Shown here piece by piece: positions 8,686 to 17,535 of a stretch of DNA of 64,000 nucleotides (the first letter of the stretch is position 1; every line of letters begins with the position of its first letter). Origin of the DNA: GCA-002727615 sp964442655 (GTDB lineage Bacteria > Pseudomonadota > Alphaproteobacteria > TMED109); assembly GCA_964442655.1 (NCBI GenBank), contig CAYTZM010000008.1:11445-75444 (forward strand), in the 5' to 3' direction. The notes below the pieces were generated by a model that did no database searches, was not told where the DNA came from, and saw nothing but the letters and a program-made list of their open reading frames with translations. The translations under genes and the position numbers were made by a program.

Positions 8686-9618
8686 TTGCAAATAACAAAT
8701 ATAGAATTTTCTTTAGGAAATCAATTAGAAACAATTGAAGCTTTAGGTAAGACTAATCCTGATTGGGTAATAGATAAAATTAGAGACAAGACAGGTATAG
8801 AATCTAGACCTGTTATAGGTAAAGATGAAAATGAAAAAACTTTAGTCCTAGATGCTTGTGCAAAGTTATTTAAGAAGGCAGATAAAACTGATGTGGATGG
8901 AATTATCCATATTAGTCAATCTGCTTTTTCAAGATTGCCTACGTCAGCGTGTATAATTCAGGATGAAATTGGATTACCTAAAAATTTGATGGCGTTTGAT
9001 CTGATACAAGGTTGCTCAGGGTTTGTGTATGGCCTTTCTGCAGCTGTAGGCATGATGAAACAATCTGCTTTAAAGAAGGTATTAATAATATGTGCCGATA
9101 CATATACTCAATATATTTCACTAAATGATAGAATAAACAGGCCTATTTTTGCGGATGGAGCAGCTGCAGCTATAATAGAGGATATAGGAAATGGTGATAT
9201 TGGACCTTTTTCATTTTTTACTGATGGTAGTGGAGCAAACCTTCTTACTTTAAAAGAAAAAAATGGGAAAGAAGAGCTTTTTATGGATGGAAAGCAAGTT
9301 TTAAAATTTTCTATTAGAGAGGTTCCTAAGGTTTTTAATGATTTATTGAACAAATCAAACTTACAAAAAGATGATATTGATATGTTTGTATTTCACCAAG
9401 CAAGTGCCGTTATTTTAAGGCAATTAAAAATTAAACTAGGGATTCCAGATGAAAAATGGTTCCAAAATATTAAACATATAGGCAATACTGTTTCTGCTAC
9501 TATTCCAATAGCGATAAAACAAGCAAAAGATGCAGGTTTGTTTAAGCCTAATATGAAAATTATGTTAATGGGATTTGGAGTGGGATTGTCTGTAGCAGGT
9601 TGTATTTTAAGGTCATAA
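8686..9618 (+). CDS. 3-oxoacyl-ACP synthase III family protein (FabH-like)
   Basis: The 310-residue thiolase-fold protein carries the full KAS III triad: Cys110 in QGCSGF, His237 in FHQAS and Asn267 in GNT. FabH condenses acyl-CoA with malonyl-ACP. Here there is no plsX or ihf neighbour as in the standard fabH locus, so this may be a specialised paralogue making a modified acyl group, perhaps for the adjacent surface-glycan genes. The start is a TTG at 8686 with AGGA 10 bases upstream. It stands alone on the plus strand and its end overlaps the convergent heparinase gene by 6 bases. The housekeeping FabH role cannot be excluded without the rest of the genome. Confidence 0.85.
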   Translation: MQITNIEFSLGNQLETIEALGKTNPDWVIDKIRDKTGIESRPVIGKDENEKTLVLDACAKLFKKADKTDVDGIIHISQSAFSRLPTSACIIQDEIGLPKNLMAFDLIQGCSGFVYGLSAAVGMMKQSALKKVLIICADTYTQYISLNDRINRPIFADGAAAAIIEDIGNGDIGPFSFFTDGSGANLLTLKEKNGKEELFMDGKQVLKFSIREVPKVFNDLLNKSNLQKDDIDMFVFHQASAVILRQLKIKLGIPDEKWFQNIKHIGNTVSATIPIAIKQAKDAGLFKPNMKIMLMGFGVGLSVAGCILRS

Positions 9619-11220
9619 GGTGGTTTTTGAAAAGCACCATTCTATTTTTGTTCCTGAGTTTAAAGTTTCTCCTAAAATAATGAATTGGCTAGTATTTTTT
9701 CTTTCTCCACTATCCTCTATATAAATTGAAGGCTGAGTTTTTATTTCTAATTTTGTATTTGAATTTAATATATAAAATTCCCATCCTCCACTTGGTAGAA
9801 GAAGTAATATTCGTTCTTTATTTCTAGTAAGCCTCAGGTTTACTTGGTGATGCACATGAAAGTAAATTTTGAATTGTATTTTAGGTCCAGACATTAATAC
9901 ATCTGTTCCTATAAGTTTTATTCCTCTGGAATCTAGTTTTAAAGATCTTTTATGTATTGCAGAGTAAATATTTTTATATCCATCATGGGAGGCATAAATT
10001 AATTCGTGTCCCGTTGTTGCTTCGCGCTTAACAGAAATTTTGGGAATACGGTTTTTTTTAATAGACGATGAATTTGTATCGTTTATTACTAGAGTGGAAT
10101 GTGCAGCTGTACTTGATAAAGCTTTTTCCCAAGACAAATCATTATTAGGGTTAGGTCCGCAGTTAACAATTAATTTGTCTCTACCGATACTCATTTCAAA
10201 ACTTAATGCTCCTTTGTATTTAGATTTTTCATTATTAGTACAGTTTAAAATAATTATTGCTCTTCCTGCAGTTAATCTTTCATATCCAGAGATAGATAAA
10301 CTAGTAGAAATTCTAGATCTTAATTTTATTCCTGTTTTATCTAATATTTTATCTATTGCATCTCGTGAAGAAGCTCTGCCACCATTTGTTCTAGTTAATG
10401 TTCCGTCCCCCATTCTTAAAGAACGGATTGCATGGCTTATTTTAGTAATATGAGTATCTATTAAATCAGGCAATTCATCATTTTCATATAAAGAGTTTTT
10501 TATCCATATCAAATCAGTTAATATATCTAAAGTTACGGAAGGTTGTCTGCTAATATGACAGCCGTCAGGCAAAATTTGTTTTTTTAAAGCTGCAATAAGA
10601 ATTTTTTTAGCTGTTATATACCTTTTTCTTCCCCCACTTAAAGAAACTCCTGATATAATTAACCCTCTTAATCCTGTAAAAACTTCAGGAGCATAGTCAT
10701 ACTTTTTAATAATATAATTTAAATGCCTAGCTTGGGCGGTTAAGGTTTTAAAAAAATTTTCTATAAACTTTCTATCGGCATTTTCTTGTAGCATATCAGC
10801 ATGAGCTATCCAGGCACTAATTCTTCTCCCAAGAATATCTATTTTCCAACTAGTTGGGTTCCATTTATAATGGCCACTTTTATTCCAATTTGTAATTAAA
10901 GATCTAGCGTGCTGTCTAGCAGCATTTCCATCTCTAGCTTTAAAGTGTCTTAGCCATGAAAAGCCATGCATTTCTGCTAACCACCATGGCCCAATTCCTG
11001 AAGGCTCCCATAAAGGAGCATTAGGAGAATGAATTTCTTCTCCTGCAAAATTATATCTGCCTTGAAAAATAGCGTCAGCTAAGCCGGCTTCTCCTAACCA
11101 AGGGTCTTTGATTTGATGAAGGATGGTTTCTGTTTGTCTTGATTTAAGCCAGATATTATATAGTCGAGATTTATGTATAATATTATCAAAACTCAATAAA
11201 CTTGTTGGGACGGATGACAC
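9613..11220 (-). CDS. Heparinase II/III-family protein
   Basis: A 535-residue protein with an N-terminal helical toroid-like half (about 1-290) and a C-terminal beta-sandwich half. The latter includes a segment around ALSSTAAHSTLVIND that is typical of the heparinase II/III C-terminal domain. No signal peptide is visible, so the protein is probably cytoplasmic, unlike secreted polysaccharide lyases. Genes of this type sit next to rpe, rsmB or purH in many alphaproteobacteria, suggesting a conserved housekeeping role not shown experimentally as far as I know. It lies 11 bases downstream of rpe and is probably cotranscribed with rsmB-rpe. Substrate unknown. Confidence 0.82.
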   Translation of the reverse strand: MSSVPTSLLSFDNIIHKSRLYNIWLKSRQTETILHQIKDPWLGEAGLADAIFQGRYNFAGEEIHSPNAPLWEPSGIGPWWLAEMHGFSWLRHFKARDGNAARQHARSLITNWNKSGHYKWNPTSWKIDILGRRISAWIAHADMLQENADRKFIENFFKTLTAQARHLNYIIKKYDYAPEVFTGLRGLIISGVSLSGGRKRYITAKKILIAALKKQILPDGCHISRQPSVTLDILTDLIWIKNSLYENDELPDLIDTHITKISHAIRSLRMGDGTLTRTNGGRASSRDAIDKILDKTGIKLRSRISTSLSISGYERLTAGRAIIILNCTNNEKSKYKGALSFEMSIGRDKLIVNCGPNPNNDLSWEKALSSTAAHSTLVINDTNSSSIKKNRIPKISVKREATTGHELIYASHDGYKNIYSAIHKRSLKLDSRGIKLIGTDVLMSGPKIQFKIYFHVHHQVNLRLTRNKERILLLLPSGGWEFYILNSNTKLEIKTQPSIYIEDSGERKNTSQFIILGETLNSGTKIEWCFSKTTL

Positions 11221-11231
11221 ATTATTTCCTT

Positions 11232-11897
11232 TTAAAAGTTGTTCCTTAATTTAGAAATAATATTTGAGTATTGGTGGGTTTTCTTATTAAATATTGAGCT
11301 TCCTGCTACTAAAACATTTGCTCCTGCATCAATGCATAATTTTGATGTGTCTTCATTTATTCCTCCATCAACTTCAATATCAATGTCTAAACCTAAATTA
11401 GTAATTTTTTTACGAAGGCTAGTGATTTTTTTAAGCTGTGATTTTATAAATTTTTGGGCACCAAAGCCTGGGTTTACTGTCATAATTAATATTAAATCAC
11501 AGAACTCTAAAAGTTCTTCAATTTCATTTTCATTGGTTTCAGGTTTAATGGATATTCCTGATTTTATGCCTAATTTTTTAATTTTTATTAGTGTTTTTTT
11601 AATATTGTTTTCGGATTCTGCATGAACAGTTATTATGTCAGCCCCTGCATCAGCAAAAGGCTCTACCCAGCAATTAGCAGGGCTAGTCATTAGGTGTACA
11701 TCAAATATTTTTTTAGAGTAATTTCTCAGGCTTTTAACTACATCAGGTCCTATAGTTAAATTTGGAACGAAATGACCGTCCATTATGTCTAGGTGGATCC
11801 AGTCTGCTCCTGCTTTATCTATAGCTTTAACTTCTTCGCCTAGTTTGGCAAAATTTGCTGCTAATATTGATGGCGATATAAGAATTTTGTTTTTCAA
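11232..11897 (-). CDS. rpe: Ribulose-phosphate 3-epimerase
   Basis: Interconverts ribulose 5-phosphate and xylulose 5-phosphate in the pentose phosphate pathway. It has 221 residues, the usual TIM-barrel length. Motifs include SPSILAANFAKLGEE at the N-terminus, HLDIMDGHFVPNLTIGP near 35-51, HLMTSPA, MTVNPGFGAQKF near 140 and the phosphate-binding VDGGIN near 178. It lies between rsmB and the heparinase-like gene on the minus strand, the common alphaproteobacterial order. Confidence 0.97.
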   Translation of the reverse strand: MKNKILISPSILAANFAKLGEEVKAIDKAGADWIHLDIMDGHFVPNLTIGPDVVKSLRNYSKKIFDVHLMTSPANCWVEPFADAGADIITVHAESENNIKKTLIKIKKLGIKSGISIKPETNENEIEELLEFCDLILIMTVNPGFGAQKFIKSQLKKITSLRKKITNLGLDIDIEVDGGINEDTSKLCIDAGANVLVAGSSIFNKKTHQYSNIISKLRNNF

Positions 11898-11938
11898 TTA
11901 ACACACAATCTTTAAATAAAAATATTATAATTATTCTT

Positions 11939-13228
11939 TTAATTCTTTTTGATTAATCTTGCTATAAAAAAACCGTCTATACCTCCTTTTAAATTATAAA
12001 AATTAGGAAGAGTTTTTAAAAACCCTTGTTTTGTAATAGCTTTTTTCACTATATCTATCTCTTCTAATTTTATTGGTTTTATATCAAAATTTCTATTATT
12101 TTTTATAAAATTTATTATTTGTTTTTCTCCTTCTTCTATTTCAAGAGAACATACGGAATATATTAAAACTCCACCTGGCTTAAGACATAAAGCTGCGGAG
12201 TCTAATAAATTTTTTTGAGTTTTACATAAGTTACTTAGTTTGTTATTGAAATTTTTATCATGTTCAATTCGCCAAGGAATATCCGGGTTTCTTCTAAAGG
12301 TGCCAGTAGAACTGCAGGGAGCATCCAAAAGGACGCCATCTACGTGAGTTTTAGGCCTATAATTTATGGCATTTTCAACAACTATTTTTGTTTTAAAATT
12401 TAATCTTTTTAAATTACTTCTTAGTAATTTTGCACGTTTTGGATTTATTTCAATAGCGGTTACATCTGCCCCATAATTTAATAATTGAGCAGTTTTTCCT
12501 CCAGGAGCAGCACACATATCTATAATTTTAGAATTTTTTCTTATTGAAGAAATTAGTAAAGTTGCGGGTATTTGTGCAGAGAAGTCTTGTATCCACCATT
12601 TTCCTAAATTATAGCCATATAGATTTTCTATTTTTCCTGTAGGTTTGAAAATTCTAATATTATTTTTTCCAAAGACTTCACCTTGTAATTTTTTTTTCCA
12701 TTCATTAATATTTTCATTTTTATTTAAGGTTACATCTAAAGCAGGAGGCATTTCCATGTTTTGATCGAATATTTGCTTTATGTCTTTTTTAGTTAAATAT
12801 TTGCTCCACCTAGATTTAATTTTTTTAGGTATATTAATCAATTGGTCAGGTTTTAATAATTTATTAGCGTTAATGTCTCTAATAATTTGTCTTAATACTC
12901 CATTTACTAGTTTTGTATAATTAGGAGATTTAATTTTAGATATTTCAACTGATGTATTTACGGCGGCATAATTAGGAGTTTTCATATAGAGTATTTGAGT
13001 TATGGCGGCTATCAAGTTTGCTATAACAATATTTTTTTCTTTTTTTAATGGTATTTTAATATAAACATTAAGATAAAATAATATTTCACCCATTCTCCTT
13101 AGAGATAGTCCTATTAAAACATTTAGTAATTTGTCTCTATAAAGTTTATTTTTGTGACTTTTCCCATCTAAAATATTACAAATTTCTTCTATTGCTATAA
13201 TGCGGTTTTTAAGGGAATTATCATTCAT
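11939..13228 (-). CDS. rsmB: 16S rRNA (cytosine-967-C5)-methyltransferase
   Basis: A 429-residue protein with an N-terminal NusB-like RNA-binding domain (about 1-140) and a C-terminal SAM-dependent methyltransferase domain. SAM binding is marked by DMCAAPGGKTAQL near 240. The two catalytic cysteines of RNA m5C methyltransferases are in DAPCSSTGTFRRNPD near 305 and YSVCSLE near 358. It is first in the minus-strand run rsmB-rpe-heparinase and is divergent from the SDHAF4 gene. The lysine- and asparagine-rich sequence reflects genome composition. Confidence 0.94.
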   Translation of the reverse strand: MNDNSLKNRIIAIEEICNILDGKSHKNKLYRDKLLNVLIGLSLRRMGEILFYLNVYIKIPLKKEKNIVIANLIAAITQILYMKTPNYAAVNTSVEISKIKSPNYTKLVNGVLRQIIRDINANKLLKPDQLINIPKKIKSRWSKYLTKKDIKQIFDQNMEMPPALDVTLNKNENINEWKKKLQGEVFGKNNIRIFKPTGKIENLYGYNLGKWWIQDFSAQIPATLLISSIRKNSKIIDMCAAPGGKTAQLLNYGADVTAIEINPKRAKLLRSNLKRLNFKTKIVVENAINYRPKTHVDGVLLDAPCSSTGTFRRNPDIPWRIEHDKNFNNKLSNLCKTQKNLLDSAALCLKPGGVLIYSVCSLEIEEGEKQIINFIKNNRNFDIKPIKLEEIDIVKKAITKQGFLKTLPNFYNLKGGIDGFFIARLIKKN

Positions 13229-13299
13229 TATTTTTGTGCTTTAATATATAAAGATATAATTTGTATTTTAAACATACTAATATAATTAATGAGGTTTGT

Positions 13300-13443
13300 A
13301 TGAAAAAAAATAAAATAAAATCTATTTCTAAAAATAATAAAACTAAAATAGTAAAACATAAAAAGGAAATTGGAGGACAAAAAGGTCCAGAGCCTACACG
13401 ATATGGGGACTGGGAAAAAAATGGGCGTGTTACGGATTTTTAA
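13300..13443 (+). CDS. DUF1674 protein, succinate dehydrogenase assembly factor 4 homologue
   Basis: This 47-residue protein ends in the diagnostic C-terminal box GPEPTRYGDWEKNGRVTDF, nearly identical to SDHAF4/Sdh8, which binds flavinylated SdhA before SDH assembly. An in-frame extension to a TTG at 13261 is possible, but the ATG at 13300 has GAGG at 13291-13294 and is preferred. The remaining N-terminus is a basic, low-complexity segment. The stop codon directly abuts the convergent acs stop with no base between. In alphaproteobacteria this gene commonly neighbours rsmB, as here. Confidence 0.9.
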   Translation: MKKNKIKSISKNNKTKIVKHKKEIGGQKGPEPTRYGDWEKNGRVTDF

Positions 13444-15387
13444 TTATTCTTTGTTCATTCTATTGGCTACTAAATCTTTTACTACATTTGGGTCTGCTAA
13501 AGTAGACACATCTCCAAGTTGATTGTGTTCATTAGCTGCAATTTTTCTAAGAATTCTTCTCATAATTTTTCCTGATCTTGTTTTAGGAAGATTAGGGGCC
13601 CATTGAATTAAATCTGGTGTCGCAATTGGCCCTATTTCTTTTCTAACCCACATAATCAACTCTTTTTTTAATTCCTCTGTGGGGTTATTCCCATCGGTTA
13701 ATGTTACATAAGCATATATACCTTGTCCTTTAATTTCATGGGGGTATCCTACAACGGCTGATTCTGCAACTTTTTTATGTGCAACTAACGCACTTTCAAC
13801 TTCAGCTGTGCCCATTCTATGTCCACTAACGTTTATTACATCATCCACTCTTCCAGTGATCCACCAATATCCATCAGCATCTCTTTTCGCTCCATCTCCA
13901 GTAAAATATACATTATTAAAAGTAGAAAAATATGTTTCAGCGAATCTTTTGTGATCTCCATATACGGTCCTCATTTGTCCTGGCCATGAACTTTCTAATA
14001 CTAAGTTTCCTTCTGCCTCTCCATCTAATTTATTTCCGTCATTATCTAATAATGCAGGAGTTATTCCAAAAAAGGGCTTTGTAGCTGATCCTGGTTTTAA
14101 ATCTATAGCGCCAGGTAGGGGGCTAATAAGAATTCCTCCGGTTTCAGTTTGCCACCAAGTATCTACTATAGGACATTTTTCATTGCCAACTATTTGGTAA
14201 TACCAATTCCAGGCTTCAGGGTTAATTGGTTCGCCGACACTTCCTAAAATTCTTAAAGAGCTCCTATTAGTTTTTTTAACAGGTTCGTTGCCTTCTTTCA
14301 TTAGTGCCCTTATAGCAGTTGGAGCAGTATAAAATATATTTACTTTATGTTTATCTACTACTTCCCAAAATCTTGATGAAGTTGGATAATTAGGAACACC
14401 TTCAAACATTAAAGTTGTGGCACCATTTGCAAGTGGCCCATAGACTATATATGAATGGCCTGTAACCCAGCCAACATCTGCGGTACACCAATATATTTCA
14501 CCTTTTTTGTAATCAAAAATATATTCATGAGTCATCGATGCATATACCAAATACCCTCCTGAAGTATGAAGCACACCTTTTGGTTTACCAGTAGAACCAG
14601 AAGTATATAAAATAAATAGAGGGTCTTCAGCGTTCATGATTTCAGGTTCACAGCTTTTATCAACATTTAATTTTTCTTCATGCCACCACAAATCTCTATC
14701 TTTTTCCATATGAACTTTATTTCCAGTTCTTTGTACTACTAGAACTTTTATAGAGGATGAACATTTAGATAGCGCTTCATCGACATTATTTTTTAGTGGA
14801 ATGATTTTATTTGCTCTAATGCCTTCATCTGCGGTAATTACAAAATTTGAATCACAATCAATTATTCGATTAGCTAAACTGTCAGGAGAGAACCCTCCAA
14901 AAACAACTGAATGAACAGCGCCGATTCTAGTACAGGCGAGCATCGCATATGCTGCTTCAGGAATCATAGGCATGTAAATTGTAATTCTATCTCCTTTTTT
15001 TACTCCATTATTTTTTAATACATTAGCCATAATACACACTTCGCTATGAAGCTCTTTGTAGGAAATGTGTTTTTCATCTTTAGGATTGTCTCCTTCCCAT
15101 ATTATTGCAGTTTGCTCCCCCTTTTTTTCCAAGTGTCGGTCTATACAATTATAAGATACATTCAACTCTCCATCATAAAACCATTTGATTTCTAAATTTT
15201 CTTTAGAAAAATTAATTTTTTTAATGCAACCATCAGAGAAAGGAGTTATCCAATTAATTCTTTTAGCTTGATCTTTCCAAAAGTTATCAGAATTTTGAGT
15301 GGAATCATTGTACATATCCACGTATTGGTTTTTATTTAATAGCGTTGATGCTTTCCATGTTTCTTTAACGGATATTCTATCACTCAT
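13444..15387 (-). CDS. acs: Acetyl-CoA synthetase
   Basis: Activates acetate to acetyl-CoA via acetyl-AMP. At 647 residues it is full length for Acs. Visible elements are the N-terminal ACAS segment (NSDNFWKDQAKRINW), the P-loop YTSGSTGKPKGV near 260-271, DTWWQTETGG near 410, TGDGAKRDADGYWWITGR near 500 and the C-terminal PKTRSGKIMRR near 600-610. The lysine in that last motif is the one acylated by Pat-type regulators in other bacteria. It stands alone between convergent SDHAF4 and the Rieske/EVE pair. Confidence 0.97.
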   Translation of the reverse strand: MSDRISVKETWKASTLLNKNQYVDMYNDSTQNSDNFWKDQAKRINWITPFSDGCIKKINFSKENLEIKWFYDGELNVSYNCIDRHLEKKGEQTAIIWEGDNPKDEKHISYKELHSEVCIMANVLKNNGVKKGDRITIYMPMIPEAAYAMLACTRIGAVHSVVFGGFSPDSLANRIIDCDSNFVITADEGIRANKIIPLKNNVDEALSKCSSSIKVLVVQRTGNKVHMEKDRDLWWHEEKLNVDKSCEPEIMNAEDPLFILYTSGSTGKPKGVLHTSGGYLVYASMTHEYIFDYKKGEIYWCTADVGWVTGHSYIVYGPLANGATTLMFEGVPNYPTSSRFWEVVDKHKVNIFYTAPTAIRALMKEGNEPVKKTNRSSLRILGSVGEPINPEAWNWYYQIVGNEKCPIVDTWWQTETGGILISPLPGAIDLKPGSATKPFFGITPALLDNDGNKLDGEAEGNLVLESSWPGQMRTVYGDHKRFAETYFSTFNNVYFTGDGAKRDADGYWWITGRVDDVINVSGHRMGTAEVESALVAHKKVAESAVVGYPHEIKGQGIYAYVTLTDGNNPTEELKKELIMWVRKEIGPIATPDLIQWAPNLPKTRSGKIMRRILRKIAANEHNQLGDVSTLADPNVVKDLVANRMNKE

Positions 15388-15427
15388 ATGTTTCCTCCTT
15401 TGTTTGTAATTTTAATTTAAGAAGATT

Positions 15428-15790
15428 TTAATTTCCAGCTATTAAATAATTTTTTTTAATAGTAAAAGGAAATTTAGTTAGAGTTTTTTCTTTGCAAGGT
15501 CCTTTAATACAAAGCCCTGAATTTGGGTCAAACTTTGCACCATGATTGGCACATAAGAGCTCTCCTTTATTATTTTGAACTCTTCCTTTAATTAAGTCCA
15601 ATGTTAAATTAGCATGAGGGCAATTATTAACCCATACTTTAATAGTATTATTTTCTTTATATATTATAATGCCAGGGGAAAATTTTTTTTTACTTTCAAT
15701 AACTATGGCTTTTTTATCTTTTAATTTATCTATTAAATATAGTTTTTCTCCATTTGGAATAGAGGTTAGTTTTTCAATTTTATTATTCAT
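15428..15790 (-). CDS. Small Rieske [2Fe-2S] protein
   Basis: A 120-residue soluble protein with the Rieske ligand pairs Cys57-x-His59 and Cys80-x2-His83 (NNCPHANL and LLCANHGAKF). No membrane segment or signal is seen. It resembles the stand-alone Rieske proteins that act as ferredoxins for oxygenases or nitrite-reductase small subunits. Its start overlaps the stop of the upstream EVE gene by four bases (ATGA-type overlap), so the two are translationally coupled. No oxygenase partner lies nearby. The electron-transfer role is a family inference. Confidence 0.88.
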   Translation of the reverse strand: MNNKIEKLTSIPNGEKLYLIDKLKDKKAIVIESKKKFSPGIIIYKENNTIKVWVNNCPHANLTLDLIKGRVQNNKGELLCANHGAKFDPNSGLCIKGPCKEKTLTKFPFTIKKNYLIAGN

Positions 15791-16218
15791 TTGTATTTAT
15801 CAATAGAAATATTTGCCATATTACATATAATTTCCCAATGCTCTTTTGAAACAGGAACAACAGATAAACGAGATTGTTTTATTAAAGCTAAATCTGATAG
15901 TTTGTCATTAGATTTCATATCTTTTAAAGTTACAAAATTAGAAACTTCTTCAATAGCTTTTATTACAACCATACCAAATCTGCCAGACTTGTCAGTAGGG
16001 TCTGGTCTATGTTCGCCAATTACGGTAACAGTTCCTACAATTTGTTTTTCTTTAACAGAATGGTAGAAGAAACCATAATCTCCTGTTTGCATTATTTTCA
16101 TATTATTGTTGGCTTGGTAATTTCTTACTCCATCCCAACCTTCTCCTTCTTCACCCTTCTTTACTTGGTCTTGCCATGACCAAGTGCTTGGTTCAGATTT
16201 AAATAACCAATATGCCAT
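15787..16218 (-). CDS. EVE-domain protein
   Basis: The 143-residue protein is a single EVE domain of the PUA-like fold. It begins AYWLFKSEPSTWSWQDQ and contains WDGVRNYQANNNM and GDYGFFYHS, hallmarks of the family, which binds modified bases in RNA or DNA. In many alphaproteobacteria the EVE gene follows tsaD-gpsA. Here it is far from those genes (49-51 kb) and coupled to a Rieske gene. It is divergent from dapE across a 103-base gap that holds a palindrome. Confidence 0.92.
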   Translation of the reverse strand: MAYWLFKSEPSTWSWQDQVKKGEEGEGWDGVRNYQANNNMKIMQTGDYGFFYHSVKEKQIVGTVTVIGEHRPDPTDKSGRFGMVVIKAIEEVSNFVTLKDMKSNDKLSDLALIKQSRLSVVPVSKEHWEIICNMANISIDKYK

Positions 16219-16231
16219 ACTAAATCCTTAA

Positions 16232-16260
16232 TTGTTTTCTATTTATTAATAGACTATATA
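16232..16260 (+). promoter_or_regulatory. Probable dapE promoter
   Basis: TTGTTT (16232-16237) and TATATA (16255-16260) are 17 bases apart. Transcription would start near 16267, just before the palindrome at 16274-16291. Prediction by inspection. Confidence 0.45.
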
Positions 16261-16273
16261 CTGATAATTAAAC

Positions 16274-16291
16274 ATGTTCCAATAGGAACAT
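16274..16291. promoter_or_regulatory. Perfect palindrome, operator or leader hairpin upstream of dapE
   Basis: ATGTTCC (16274-16280), loop AATA, GGAACAT (16285-16291): 7-bp perfect arms, extended as AA/TT after one mismatch. It begins about 7 bases after the predicted dapE transcription start. It could be a repressor site shared by the divergent EVE and dapE genes, or an RNA hairpin in the dapE leader. It is not the alphaproteobacterial LexA direct repeat GTTC-N7-GTTC. Confidence 0.45.
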
Positions 16292-16321
16292 ATTAAATTA
16301 CTATAAAAGGAAAAGAAAAAT

Positions 16322-17521
16322 TTGGGCATGACTTTAAAGAAAGATGATTTTGAAGATTCTCTATTTTTAGCAAAAGAATTGATAAAATTCCCTTCCGTTT
16401 CCCCCAAAGATGAAGGGGCTTTATTATATCTAGAAAAGGTCTTAAAAAAATTAGGCTTTCATTGTTATAGAATGCCTTCTGGGTCAAAAAATCAAAAAGG
16501 CAAGAATGCTTTAGTAAATAATTTATATGCAAAAATAGGAGAGGGAAAAAATTTATGTTTCGCAGGTCATATAGATGTAGTGCCTGCCGGAAATATAAAT
16601 GATTGGAGTTTTCCCCCATTTGCTCCTCAAGTAAATAAAGGTTTTCTATTTGGAAGGGGCGCATCTGATATGAAAGGTGCTATAGCTGCCTTCATAGGAG
16701 CTTCCGCAAGATATTTGAAAAAAGAAGAATTAGGTTTTGGGTTAAGTTTATTGATAACTGGTGATGAAGAAGGTGTGGCTGAACATGGAACAAAAGCTAT
16801 GTTGCCTCGTTTAAAAGATTTAGGAGAAACTATTGATCATTGTATAGTTGGAGAACCAACTAATCCCAATAAAATAGGAGAAATGATTAAAATTGGGAGA
16901 AGAGGAAGCTTACATGGAGTTATTACTTTGATAGGGAAACAAGGACATGTGGCTTATCCTCATAAAGCCTTTAACTCTTTGCCCATTATGTCTAAAATTG
17001 TTTATGAATTATCAAATATAATTTTGGATAAAGGAAATAATCATTTTCAACCTTCTAATTTAGAATTTTTATCAATTGATACTGGCAATAAGATTGAAAA
17101 TATTATTCCATCAACCATAACCGCTAATTTTAATATCAGGTTTAATACTTTGCAAACGGAAGAGAAATTGAAGAATATGATTATAAAGATAATAAAGAAA
17201 TATACTATCAATGAGTCTAATATTTCTTGGGATTTAAACTTAAGATTAAGCGGAGAGCCTTTTTTAACAAAACCTGACAATTTTGTTAATCTAGTTTCTA
17301 ATTCAGTTATTAAAGTTGCGGGAGTTAAGCCCGAACTTTCTACAAGTGGAGGAACATCTGACGCAAGATTTATTAAAGATTTATGCCCGGTATTAGAATT
17401 TGGTTCTGTGGGCGAGACTATGCATCAAGTTGATGAAAAAATTTCTATTAAAGATTTAGAAAGCTTAACTAATATTTATTTTCAAATTCTTAAAAATTAT
17501 AATCAAATGATTTCTAAATAA
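16322..17521 (+). CDS. dapE: Succinyl-diaminopimelate desuccinylase
   Basis: Hydrolyses N-succinyl-LL-diaminopimelate in the lysine/peptidoglycan pathway; dapD of the same route is at 51-52 kb. It is an M20 zinc peptidase of 399 residues. Metal-site motifs are GHIDVVPAG (His83, Asp85), GRGASDMKGAIAAF near 117-130, TGDEEGVAEHGT near 147-158 and STSGGTSDARF near 340. The start is either TTG 16322, 10 bases after AAAGGA at 16306-16311, or the in-frame ATG 16328; the SD spacing favours the TTG. It is followed after 14 bases by an EamA permease gene and then convergent truA. Confidence 0.95.
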   Translation: MGMTLKKDDFEDSLFLAKELIKFPSVSPKDEGALLYLEKVLKKLGFHCYRMPSGSKNQKGKNALVNNLYAKIGEGKNLCFAGHIDVVPAGNINDWSFPPFAPQVNKGFLFGRGASDMKGAIAAFIGASARYLKKEELGFGLSLLITGDEEGVAEHGTKAMLPRLKDLGETIDHCIVGEPTNPNKIGEMIKIGRRGSLHGVITLIGKQGHVAYPHKAFNSLPIMSKIVYELSNIILDKGNNHFQPSNLEFLSIDTGNKIENIIPSTITANFNIRFNTLQTEEKLKNMIIKIIKKYTINESNISWDLNLRLSGEPFLTKPDNFVNLVSNSVIKVAGVKPELSTSGGTSDARFIKDLCPVLEFGSVGETMHQVDEKISIKDLESLTNIYFQILKNYNQMISK

Positions 17522-17535
17522 AAAAGCATAATATA

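Noticed and set aside
13261..13299. Longer start for the SDHAF4 gene from TTG 13261
   Set aside because: The ATG at 13300 has a clear GAGG site, and the family is short; the extension has no supporting signal.
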